A DNA stretch of 41,695 bases from a virus. Made by a program: the position numbers and the translations under genes. Shown here one piece after another: positions 24,701 to 32,000 of this stretch. The notes beneath the pieces were generated by a model, which searched no databases, was not told the DNA's origin, and was given only the letters and a program-made list of their open reading frames with translations. The stretch is taken from positions 1 through 41,695 of the IMG/VR virus record IMGVR_UViG_3300025276_000067; one strand, written 5' to 3'. Within the stretch, counting starts at the first letter, position 1. Each line of letters opens with the position of its first letter.

Positions 24701-26575
24701 AGGAGCAAATTGTTGTGAAGGTATAATTGTTTGAATAGAGTTTTTAGTAATTGACGCAGAGCATGGTATTTGAACTGTGTTATTAGGACTAACAAGAGCT
24801 GTTGAAGAACGATTAAAACCATCCATATAAACAATACCTATCTCATATCCTCTATTACTATGTAAGCTTTTTGTAGTATCCGTTGTTCTAAAAGTAGCAG
24901 TAGCAGTAATTACCTCATAAAACTCATAAGAATTATTAACTCCATCCACATAATTCATAGATGTTAATTGAAATCCAATTGTATTGCTACCAGGGGTAGT
25001 AATTATAGATATAGGCTGTCCTGATGCTGTAATCCCACTTCCAGTTTTTGCGTAAGTTCCTAAGTTTGCTGGTAAAGCGCAATTTACTTGGTCTGTTAAA
25101 GTGACTCCGCTGCAAGCGTTAGCAACTGTTTGTATGTTAGAAGATGTTCCTATTTTTTCAATAAAATCAGTGCTAGTAGCTAAGGAATAGACATTAAAAA
25201 ATTCTGTAGGAAGAACATATTCAAATATAATAGAGGTGTTTGACGTAGTACTAGAAGGAGTTGTTCCTGTAAATTTATTATGTGTTAAAGTAAAATCTAG
25301 TGTTATGCTTGAACCCGCTTCTAGCTTTAGTATTGTGCCGTTAGTATTAGATAAATCAAAATAAACAATTGAATTATTTATAGTTTCAGCAGTTGGTCCT
25401 ATAGAATATGTTCCTGGACCAGTAGTGTCAATAAGGTCAGATGTAGAAATTTCTTCACTTATTAAATTTGCTGAATACTCTAATTTTAAAGGTTCTCCAA
25501 ATTTATCTTTTAAATCATATCCTTCAGTATAATTACCATAAAATAATCTATTGCCCATTATTGTCTGAGCCTTTGCTAACTGAGGTACATTATCGTAAAG
25601 TCTTAAAATTTCAGAATCAGGAAGCAGTGTGAATATTTTTTTATTATCAAAAGTATATGTATAAGTTTGATTATCTGCATATCCTAAATTAGGCTTATCT
25701 AATCTTTCAATAATTTTAATTGCATTAGTTGTAGATTCTTTAAATAATAATTCTATTTCAACAACTAAAGAGCTACCTGAATTAAAAGAAATAATAGCTG
25801 CATTTTTGGTATTTTTCATACCTTCATTCAAATAACTATTATAGCTAAAATTAAAATTAGAAGGAGTAAAAACTGGCTCACTAAATTGAGATATAGCTGA
25901 GTACTGATTGTCAGCATATTTATACCTGTAAGAAAATGATATAAATCTTTCTTCTAAAAAATTGTCTTCATTGCCAGATACTGTTAAAGCCTGAATGCCT
26001 GGAGACTCAATTGGAGGTCTTTTTATTACTAATAAAGCTTCGGCTGTAAACTGGTCTAGATAATTTAAAGGAATTGAGTATGAAGAATTTACATTTATAA
26101 CTCTAGGAGGATTATAATTATCTGTAAAAAATAATAAATTATCTACTAAGTTAACTCCTGTTATTAAATTAAAGGGACTAAAATTTAATGTAGTATTTAA
26201 ATTATTTCCATCGTTAATACTAACAACATGATATATTGTAGAATTTGTTGTAGTATTATAGGATATAATTAAATCTATTTTGCTAGTATTTCCAACAGTA
26301 AATGCAGGGTCATGTACAAACCAATAGATTGTTTCGTTCGCTCCATCTTCAAAAGCTCCGATGCATCTAGCATTATTACTTAAGGCAATATCTTCAAACA
26401 TTAAAGTAGTAAGAAGAGTGTTTCCTTTTGAATTTTCAACTGAGCCATATTCAGAAGCTTCAGTTGAGCCTAACCTAACATTTAACGCATCAATATATTC
26501 GCCTTGAGGCACAAGCCTTTCGTCAAGGCTTTTATTCATACGTCCTCTTGTAAAATTTCTTTGAATATTTGCCAT
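21761..26575 (-). CDS. tail hub/stabilisation (muzzle-like) protein, 1604 aa, with fibre module at C-terminus
   Basis: The N-terminus shows the signature FTRGRMNKSLDERLVPQGEY.DALN, followed by an ENSKGN segment, which I recognise from the large tail tube/stabilisation proteins of crAss-like phages and other marine podoviruses (in the P22 gp10 position). The body is beta-rich with many Ser/Thr/Asn and no membrane segment. Around residues 1490-1510 there is a PTPTPVPVPTPV linker, and residues 1510-1604 form a Cys-containing module like those in the two downstream fibres, so the hub carries its own appendage domain. It comes directly after the ring-like protein genes, as expected for the distal end of a short tail. 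The hub role is well supported; the C-terminal role is inferred. Confidence 0.78.
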   Translation of the reverse strand: MANIQRNFTRGRMNKSLDERLVPQGEYIDALNVRLGSTEASEYGSVENSKGNTLLTTLMFEDIALSNNARCIGAFEDGANETIYWFVHDPAFTVGNTSKIDLIISYNTTTNSTIYHVVSINDGNNLNTTLNFSPFNLITGVNLVDNLLFFTDNYNPPRVINVNSSYSIPLNYLDQFTAEALLVIKRPPIESPGIQALTVSGNEDNFLEERFISFSYRYKYADNQYSAISQFSEPVFTPSNFNFSYNSYLNEGMKNTKNAAIISFNSGSSLVVEIELLFKESTTNAIKIIERLDKPNLGYADNQTYTYTFDNKKIFTLLPDSEILRLYDNVPQLAKAQTIMGNRLFYGNYTEGYDLKDKFGEPLKLEYSANLISEEISTSDLIDTTGPGTYSIGPTAETINNSIVYFDLSNTNGTILKLEAGSSITLDFTLTHNKFTGTTPSSTTSNTSIIFEYVLPTEFFNVYSLATSTDFIEKIGTSSNIQTVANACSGVTLTDQVNCALPANLGTYAKTGSGITASGQPISIITTPGSNTIGFQLTSMNYVDGVNNSYEFYEVITATATFRTTDTTKSLHSNRGYEIGIVYMDGFNRSSTALVSPNNTVQIPCSASITKNSIQTIIPSQQFAPSWATRYKFVLKPSETTYDTIYSSIFYQDPLTNATYFLLEGESANKVEEGDRFFVKSDSNGPVLRCVEATVLEKETKTADFLKDASGDNITSPAGTYMKINPNNFSTVNDVNDIITPGSKFDIENSANSFPILQYPMNLDPVSPSTTYTDYSVPAGSRIVISIRQERLGVGKGNAKCERRISELNVEFVSSTTYDNMQDWWNGDNAQVALDDAVTEVGGDTGSILNVYESGTATSPTNISTSEKTNYYKFYRDTSNNKLELLITGTVRCSGALSRAKRRSTVTADIQIYRADSIVVFETQPTDALPNVWYENHLSFPISADGMHSGNVQTQTSSQSAIINTGFYDSFTFGNGVESYKILDSIIGKTLNIGERVTSTSNVDYKKSNRFADLTYSGVYNDETNVNKLNEFNLGLLNFKPLEDSFGPIQVLFARKTDILTLQEDKISYVLTGKNLISDSTGGGVIASVPEVLGQQIARTEKYGISNNPESFVSWGANKYFTDSKRGAVINLIGSNTQQEQLQVISETGMRGWFRDLFIESNNTHKLGGFDPYMNEYVLHSNIQLPPVSKDCLKCDVSKNIILSPGESFSYCVDLTNLLGLVDIDYIIPFQGFDDIVTELNSTTITELSQENIVAEEVLTGTGYTITAVYNGGSHTTGLVFESGTLTFNKNDVNVTDVTLTISHDSLTTDTIEINVGCPQSVDMTVFNIAITSNSDAGKFITNDYRWTDGSFFSPAHINKVQFSSSTVNPIVSEYSQVAGPQGAGVIPGDGAIVSLISRKEGFDDFVFNVTSNKFKYLRSNIIYNNNATDINALLAASTDITPIYTEVTPAQYSAAFTMPAGGQFLYLIWDYREPTSSNLCYSATGTQDACTGCTPIPTPTPVPVPTPVTTYRWLIESGSGTTTSPSTCPFVGTDLYSTSSSFNTAFVNSTIFYTDAARTQIFQGNNNYFGIRQPSQGYGQAQGIFRMTSLGTTSNIDTAGVCN

Positions 26576-26576
26576 A

Positions 26577-27494
26577 TTATTTAATCCACTTATTCGCTCC
26601 TCTTAAATTCATTAATAATTTTCCAGGATGAATATTGCTTAATCTAATTTTTGCATTTCTAAGTAGAGCAGTTTTTCTTTTTCTAGCTCTACTAATAATA
26701 TACTCTTGAACATTAAATTTACTATTTAAAATAGCATACTCAATATAGGCGTAAACATAATCTTCAAATAGTTTATTAACTGAAACTTGAGAGTCGTCTC
26801 CGCCTTCCATTCCATCAGATATATATTCTAATATACAGTTTTCGTTAAGCATTGTAGAGTCAAAATTTATAACACCTGCTTTTTTGTCAATCCTAAAAGT
26901 TGGATTAACATTTGCTGTTTCAGTATTTAAACCATAACGAGCTCCAATAGAATAGTCTGAATAAAAATCTGATGCATTGTCATCTTCAACTTGGTCTACG
27001 CCATTGTTTTGATTTAAATATATACTATTTTGTTGACCATTTTTTCTTTCAGTATCTAGTGTAGATTCATCAGTTATAACCGTTCCATCGGCATTAAATG
27101 TTAACGTGCCTCCAACACCTTGTAAATAAGATTGAGCAGAGTTTACTTGAATGTTTTCATTTAAAGGTCTAAGCCACCCGTCTTTATATAAAGATATTCT
27201 TACCCAATTTATATAATCGCTAGGTAAAACAAAAGTTAAGTTGTCGTATACCGTAAGCTCCAGCGCTTTTATCTCCATAAAAGCATCATAGTTTAATTCT
27301 TGTATACCACGCTTTGCATGAAACAATATTTTATATCTTTCTTCGTTATTAACTAAAGAATGATTTCCAGAATACATTAACTGAAAGTTATTTACTATAT
27401 CTTCTAAGCTTACATATTGATAAGACCCCCAATTTTTATTGGCGGGAGCCGCTCCTCCGTTTTCATAATACTGATATTGTGATAAGTATGCCAT
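26577..27494 (-). CDS. ring/connector (head-tail joining) protein, 305 aa
   Basis: The N-terminal half has the pattern EERYKILFHAKRGIQELNYDAFMEIKALEL, followed by LPSDYINWVRISL, which I know from conserved tail-ring/connector proteins of crAss-like and other podophages. The central part is acidic and Asn/Gln-rich. The C-terminus is basic and helical (ISRARKRKTALLRNAKIRL). It lies between the other ring-like protein and the large hub, one base from each. Such proteins form the tube connecting portal and tail. Family recognition is by memory; no motif defines a catalytic role. Confidence 0.68.
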   Translation of the reverse strand: MAYLSQYQYYENGGAAPANKNWGSYQYVSLEDIVNNFQLMYSGNHSLVNNEERYKILFHAKRGIQELNYDAFMEIKALELTVYDNLTFVLPSDYINWVRISLYKDGWLRPLNENIQVNSAQSYLQGVGGTLTFNADGTVITDESTLDTERKNGQQNSIYLNQNNGVDQVEDDNASDFYSDYSIGARYGLNTETANVNPTFRIDKKAGVINFDSTMLNENCILEYISDGMEGGDDSQVSVNKLFEDYVYAYIEYAILNSKFNVQEYIISRARKRKTALLRNAKIRLSNIHPGKLLMNLRGANKWIK

Positions 27495-27495
27495 T

Positions 27496-28455
27496 TTATT
27501 GTTCTTGGTTTTCTGATTGTTCTATAGCTTGACCAAATTGTACGGTTGATATTTCTCTTATAGACATTCCTGCGTATTGTAAAATTCTAGCAACTAAATT
27601 ATTAACGTCATCTTCAGGTAATTCAAAATCTTGATAGTCTGATTGTGATTGGTCAAACACTGGTTCTCCTCCTATCAATGAAATGTAAGTCCATTTAGGG
27701 TCTAAAGGATATCTTATATATTGTGATACCACCCTTCCTATTGTGTTTATTGAATCAGGGTGTAAAGTTAAAATGCTTCCTTCTTGAGTATATGCTGGAT
27801 AAGTAGAATTAGGAGCTGTAAGCATAGATTTATTTAACATAGTAATTTTACTATGATTTACTTGCTCTGCTTCATTTTTTAAATTTACTTTTTTATAAAT
27901 AGCATAAGATAAATTGTCAGCAATTAAAGAAGCTACATTAACAACTAAAGTAGTTTGATTAGTAACAGAAACAACTTTTAAATTAGTAATCACTGAATTA
28001 GATATAACTACAGAAACAATGTCTCCAGAAACTATACCATCAGTTTGAAATGTAGCAGTAGCATCTATAAGGTCAATATTACCTCCTCCAATAGCTGTAG
28101 TAGTTCCTGATGAAGTAACTAAACTATATATTAATACTTTATTTAAAAGATAATAATCTGAGCCTGTGGTAGCAGGAGTAGGAACTGTATATTCATTTAA
28201 TAAACTTTGAGATAAACTAGCGGTAATAGAAAAAGTATCGATTACTTCTTCATATCCTTTTAATATATCTGCATATCCCGTGCCTGATACTCTACCATTT
28301 TCTTTATTAATTTGACTATTATATCCTATAAAATATTCATCAAATATATCTAACTGTGCTTGTTTGGCAAACAGATTAAAGTCTGATGGAGATATATAAC
28401 CGTAATTATTCTTGTTAAGGACAGCAAGAACTGTATTTCTAACAGCGTTTATCAT
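27496..28455 (-). CDS. ring/head-tail connector protein, 319 aa
   Basis: I use the ATG at 28455, giving MINAVRNTVLAVLNKNNYGYISPSDF; the frame runs open to 28482, but that upstream part is the promoter and T-tract. The N-terminus is helical with ISPSDFNLFAKQAQLDIFDEYF, a pattern seen in ring proteins next to the portal in crAss-like phages. The middle is a beta-rich Thr/Ser/Val segment and the C-terminal third contains RYPLDPKW and acidic PEDDVNNLVARILQYAG. A good promoter lies just upstream, so this gene starts the tail transcription unit. The assignment rests on order and resemblance. Confidence 0.64.
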   Translation of the reverse strand: MINAVRNTVLAVLNKNNYGYISPSDFNLFAKQAQLDIFDEYFIGYNSQINKENGRVSGTGYADILKGYEEVIDTFSITASLSQSLLNEYTVPTPATTGSDYYLLNKVLIYSLVTSSGTTTAIGGGNIDLIDATATFQTDGIVSGDIVSVVISNSVITNLKVVSVTNQTTLVVNVASLIADNLSYAIYKKVNLKNEAEQVNHSKITMLNKSMLTAPNSTYPAYTQEGSILTLHPDSINTIGRVVSQYIRYPLDPKWTYISLIGGEPVFDQSQSDYQDFELPEDDVNNLVARILQYAGMSIREISTVQFGQAIEQSENQEQ

Positions 28456-28469
28456 CGCTTTCTTTTTTA

Positions 28470-28498
28470 CAAAGATAAACAAAAAAAAAAGAGGTCAA
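28470..28498 (-). promoter_or_regulatory. Bacteroidetes-type promoter before the ring/tail genes
   Basis: On the - strand a TTG (28498-28496) is followed after 18 bases by TATCTTTG (28477-28470), matching TTG-N17-19-TAnnTTTG. The ring protein ATG at 28455 is 14 bases downstream, so the leader is very short. The TTG is part of the terminator stem of the preceding gene, so the two signals overlap. Confidence 0.6.
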
Positions 28499-28512
28499 TT
28501 ATTCTTGACCCC
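28481..28512 (-). terminator. rho-independent terminator after the 249-aa head protein
   Basis: Read on the - strand, GGTCAA and TTGACC form a 6-bp stem around a 6-base loop, followed by TC and an uninterrupted run of ten T. It lies about 32 bases downstream of the stop of the preceding gene and directly in front of the -7 box of the next promoter. Confidence 0.75.
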
Positions 28513-28543
28513 TTCTAATCTTCTACACTATTTGATTTGATAT

Positions 28544-29293
28544 TTACTCTTCTAATAGTTTTTCAAGCATTTTTAATGCTTCTATTCCATCGTCACTTTG
28601 TAAATATGAAGACACAATGTACATAGGGTCTTCGCCAAAAGGCACTGTTAACATTTTCTTTTTATTAATTGAAGTATTATACCATACTTCTTTTTGCTTA
28701 TTTCTAAAACTTAATAATCCTTTGTCAAAAAATAATTGAACATTAGATTGTAATTTAAGCAGAGGGTCGTTAATTACCTTTAAAAAATCACCAGGCTCTT
28801 GTCTTACAGAGACTAATATATCTCTTCGTAATTCAGCTGTGGTCATTGAATCAGTATTTTTTCCTAATAAAACTCTATAAATTGTTTCTACTTGGTCTAC
28901 TGAAAGTTTTCTAGCTTCAATAAGCGCATCCGCCTCTAGATTTAATTGTTCTATTTCTAAGGCTGCATCTTTTTCTTCATTAACTTCTTCAAATTTTAAA
29001 CCATTTAATGGATGATAATAAAGAAACTCTTGTAATATTGGATTATTCTTTGGAACTCTTAAAAATCCATCTTGAAAATCAACTGGTATTCTATTTACGA
29101 TACCATCTTGTTCATCTTCAAATGGTGATTTTTGATTAGAGGAATATCTTAAAACTCGGTTTATACCTTTTTCTTCATCAAACCATAATAATGGTTGTCT
29201 TTTATTTCCGCTTGAAGGAAGTAAAAATGATATTGGAGCATCGCCCCTAGTAAGTTTGTAGACCTTGTCTACGAATGTTTTATTTTTTTTCAT
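28544..29293 (-). CDS. conserved phage head-associated protein, 249 aa
   Basis: The start is placed at the ATG at 29293 (MKKNKTFVDKVYKLTRGDAP); the frame extends upstream to 29389, but that region holds the MCP terminator. Characteristic pieces are a P-L-L-W-F-D-E-E-K-G-x-N-R-x-L-R-Y segment, then NQKSPFEDEQDG, FQDGFLRVPKNNP and FLYYHPLNG, which I recall from proteins found next to the MCP in marine and crAss-like phages without a defined role. The central helical region is rich in Glu/Leu. It lies between two terminators, giving it its own transcript segment. It is probably a head or head-completion protein. Confidence 0.6.
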   Translation of the reverse strand: MKKNKTFVDKVYKLTRGDAPISFLLPSSGNKRQPLLWFDEEKGINRVLRYSSNQKSPFEDEQDGIVNRIPVDFQDGFLRVPKNNPILQEFLYYHPLNGLKFEEVNEEKDAALEIEQLNLEADALIEARKLSVDQVETIYRVLLGKNTDSMTTAELRRDILVSVRQEPGDFLKVINDPLLKLQSNVQLFFDKGLLSFRNKQKEVWYNTSINKKKMLTVPFGEDPMYIVSSYLQSDDGIEALKMLEKLLEE

Positions 29294-29315
29294 TATATAA
29301 GATTTAATTAAATTT

Positions 29316-29347
29316 AAAAAAAAAAGGGAGGCGGTTAAACCTCCCTT
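29316..29347 (-). terminator. strong rho-independent terminator after the major capsid gene
   Basis: On the - strand an 8-bp stem AAGGGAGG/CCTCCCTT with an 8-base loop is followed by a run of T (10 A on the plus strand). It begins about 10 bases after the MCP stop codon. It is the clearest terminator in the window. Confidence 0.85.
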
Positions 29348-29357
29348 AATATAAATA

Positions 29358-30785
29358 CTACTCTTGAAATAAGAAGAAGTTGTTTGCACCTAAAGTACAT
29401 ACAGCTCTTTCTGACAAGAAATGTACTTCCATAGCATCTAAGCTTGAAGTTGCAGCACCGCCAGCAGAACCTGTAATCCAAGTTTTGTAACGTCTGTCTT
29501 CAGTTTCAGAAGCTCTGTATCGTACATGAAGGAAAGGACGTTTTGCGTTTTTCCCTAAAATCTGGTCATATACTGTAGTAGAACCAGCAGGTACTAATAG
29601 TCCGTTAACACGGCCAGAATTAGCTCCAGCAGGTAAACCACCACGCATAGTTGGGTCATTTAAGTATTTCCAGTCAGACTTGTAAAAGTCATAACCTCTT
29701 CGGAATCCAGTAAATCCAAGGTTCAATGCCATGTCTTTGTCATTGTCAAATAAACCATAAGATGTACCACCAGCTCCATAAGAGTTTTGTGCAGCTAACA
29801 TATCATCAATGTCAAATCCAAAGTCTCTATCTACAAAAATTACATTTTCTTCAATAGAACCTTGCTTATCTAGACGAGATATAATTGCATCAAAATCTGC
29901 AAGTGCATTAGGATTTCCACCACCCCATACATTTCCTCTGTTATTTACTACATAGAATATACCTTCAGAACCTTTGTTTCCTACATCTCCTCCAGCTGCA
30001 ATTGCTCCACCTCCAGCTTCTGCTGGTACAGCTTCAATCATTGCTGTTTCTAAATAATCATCAAAACGTAGTCTTGTTTCATGCTCAGACTTTAAATACC
30101 ATAGGTATCCACTAGCTCCATTTTCAGTTTGAATTTCTATCCATCCAATTTGTGCCATATCTGAACCACTAACTGCATACTTATCTTTTATGATAATTGG
30201 TGAGTTAGAGAAGATAACGTCATCAGCTTCTAAAGAGCCAACCATTCCATTTGTTCCTTTTTTAAATTCAGAACCATAAATAAATACAGTAAACTTATTA
30301 GCTGCTGCGGCATTTAGAAAACCTGCTGCTTCGTAAAAAGCTACATCAAAAGTACCGTTTGCTGTAGAAACAGCTGTAACAATTGCTTTATTGTTAGCTC
30401 CTCCTGCATTTGCAGTTATCATTACTGTTTGACCTACTCTAATAGCAATACTTCCAGTATTTGGTATTAGCGCATCATTAACTGCAAATTGAGCTACATT
30501 AACTGCTGCTCCTGCCACTGCTGTTGTACAGTCTACATATTTAGTGTGTAACCTTCCTTGTTCCGCCCATTTAATAAGGTCAGAGTTTGAAGGCATCTCA
30601 GCTCCTACCATACGTAGAAACGATGCAACGGTACGATTACCGTATCTTTCGAATTCTTTTTCATAAGTATCAGGTAGATACTGATTTAAAAAATCGAAGT
30701 TAGTTATATAATTTGTACTCAATGGTACTTGTTCCGCACTGGGTTGTAAAGCGAACCCTGGGGCCGCTTGAACTGCTCCTGCCAT
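29358..30785 (-). CDS. major capsid protein, 475 aa
   Basis: Length and order (scaffold-like gene upstream, terminator downstream) fit a HK97-fold major capsid protein. N-terminal features include NFDFLNQYLPDTYEKEFERYGNRTVASFLRMVG; the middle has Ala/Gly/Val-rich beta segments. Near the C-terminus, HVRYRASETEDRRYKTWITGSAGG leads to LDAMEVHFLSERA and ends in GANNFFLFQ, which I recognise from crAss-like and related Bacteroidetes phage capsids. Lower AT content than its neighbours and the strong terminator right after it suggest high expression. I see no cleavage motif. The call is by resemblance and context. Confidence 0.82.
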   Translation of the reverse strand: MAGAVQAAPGFALQPSAEQVPLSTNYITNFDFLNQYLPDTYEKEFERYGNRTVASFLRMVGAEMPSNSDLIKWAEQGRLHTKYVDCTTAVAGAAVNVAQFAVNDALIPNTGSIAIRVGQTVMITANAGGANNKAIVTAVSTANGTFDVAFYEAAGFLNAAAANKFTVFIYGSEFKKGTNGMVGSLEADDVIFSNSPIIIKDKYAVSGSDMAQIGWIEIQTENGASGYLWYLKSEHETRLRFDDYLETAMIEAVPAEAGGGAIAAGGDVGNKGSEGIFYVVNNRGNVWGGGNPNALADFDAIISRLDKQGSIEENVIFVDRDFGFDIDDMLAAQNSYGAGGTSYGLFDNDKDMALNLGFTGFRRGYDFYKSDWKYLNDPTMRGGLPAGANSGRVNGLLVPAGSTTVYDQILGKNAKRPFLHVRYRASETEDRRYKTWITGSAGGAATSSLDAMEVHFLSERAVCTLGANNFFLFQE

Positions 30786-30804
30786 AATAATTAATTTTTA
30801 AAAT

Positions 30805-31962
30805 TTATTTTCGTTTAATACTTCTTATTTTTAAGCCTCTCCCCGAATCAGGGTTTATTGACTTAACTGTCATTCCTCCTTTATTAGTTATTTCTGGTGC
30901 TCTACGCTCACTCATGTTTATATTTTTAGTTTTGCGCATAACATCTTCCGTAGCTTCAGATTTACCTTGTTCATAAAAGAAATTGGCAAATTTGTCAGGA
31001 TTCATTGCTAGTGATAAAGCTCTGTGATATCCAACAGCATCATTAATTAAACCCTTATCATCCAAGTACTTATTTACAAAGTTCAAGGGTGTTTCTTGAT
31101 TTTTTTTAATTGTCTGTGCATCACCAGGAGAAAAGGTTACTGTTTTGTCGTCAAGCATGAAATCAAAACCTTTGAAATCATCAGTAAAAACTTTATCGGA
31201 TTCTTTTATAAACCAACTTCGTTTTGTCTCACTTTCCTCTTGTTGAGTTTTAGCAGATTCTAAATATTGCCTATACTGTAAAATTTCTTCTTTGTTACTT
31301 TCAGAATCAACATCCGTTCTTGACTCAAGAGGATGCTTGTATAATTCTTGCTGCTCATTAAAGAATTTTTTAGCTTTAGCAATAGTTCTTTTTTTTGCTA
31401 ATTTTGTTTTTTTAACTACAGACTCATCATCCAGTTCTTCATCATAAGAATAATCCTCCATTAAGGAATCAATATCTTCAGGGTCTAAACCTTCGCCTTC
31501 TGTAACTGTTATATACTCTCTTAGCAAATTATCAGGATTCATAGAACTAAAGTCTTTTTGTAATTTTACATAGTCTTCAATACCTCTTCCTGTTTCTTTT
31601 TTATACTTAAAGTAGGATGCAACATCTTCAGGAAGTTTTTCTGTTTCCTCTCTTGCTTGATTTAATTCATCTAATGAATTAATTTCCCTACCATATCTTT
31701 TTCCAATATATGAAAGAACGTCTTCTTCAGATAACTCTGCCGTTTTTTCAACTGGCGTTGTATATTCTTCAGAAGTTTCTTCTACTTTAGTAGTGTCCTT
31801 AATAACACTATCATTAGCAAAATCCATTTTTATTTGAGGAGTTTCTTCTGATTGTTCATCTTCCTCAATTAATTTTTTTTCATGTTTATCAAGAAGTTCT
31901 TTTTCCACTTCTTGCATTGATTTTTCTTCTACAGACTCTACTGCTCTTACTTTCATTTCCAT
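30805..31962 (-). CDS. acidic coiled-coil scaffold-like protein, 385 aa
   Basis: Glu/Asp/Lys-rich, with a long disordered acidic N-terminus and helical coiled-coil stretches (about residues 160-260); there are few hydrophobic residues and no Cys. The C-terminus is basic (GRGLKIRSIKRK), as is typical of scaffolding proteins that contact the capsid shell through a basic tail. It lies directly between portal and MCP genes, the usual place for a scaffold. It has no protease motif, so any maturation protease must be elsewhere. A crAss-like auxiliary capsid protein is an alternative. Confidence 0.62.
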   Translation of the reverse strand: MEMKVRAVESVEEKSMQEVEKELLDKHEKKLIEEDEQSEETPQIKMDFANDSVIKDTTKVEETSEEYTTPVEKTAELSEEDVLSYIGKRYGREINSLDELNQAREETEKLPEDVASYFKYKKETGRGIEDYVKLQKDFSSMNPDNLLREYITVTEGEGLDPEDIDSLMEDYSYDEELDDESVVKKTKLAKKRTIAKAKKFFNEQQELYKHPLESRTDVDSESNKEEILQYRQYLESAKTQQEESETKRSWFIKESDKVFTDDFKGFDFMLDDKTVTFSPGDAQTIKKNQETPLNFVNKYLDDKGLINDAVGYHRALSLAMNPDKFANFFYEQGKSEATEDVMRKTKNINMSERRAPEITNKGGMTVKSINPDSGRGLKIRSIKRK

Positions 31963-32000
31963 TTGATTTAATTTAAAATTTAGTTAAAATATTATAATCA

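Noticed and set aside
28456-28482. Nine-residue N-terminal extension of the ring protein
   Set aside because: The bases contain the -7 promoter box and the end of the T-tract; the ATG at 28455 gives the natural start.
29294-29389. 32-residue N-terminal extension of the 249-aa head protein
   Set aside because: It would translate through the MCP terminator hairpin; the ATG at 29293 is followed by a normal protein N-terminus.
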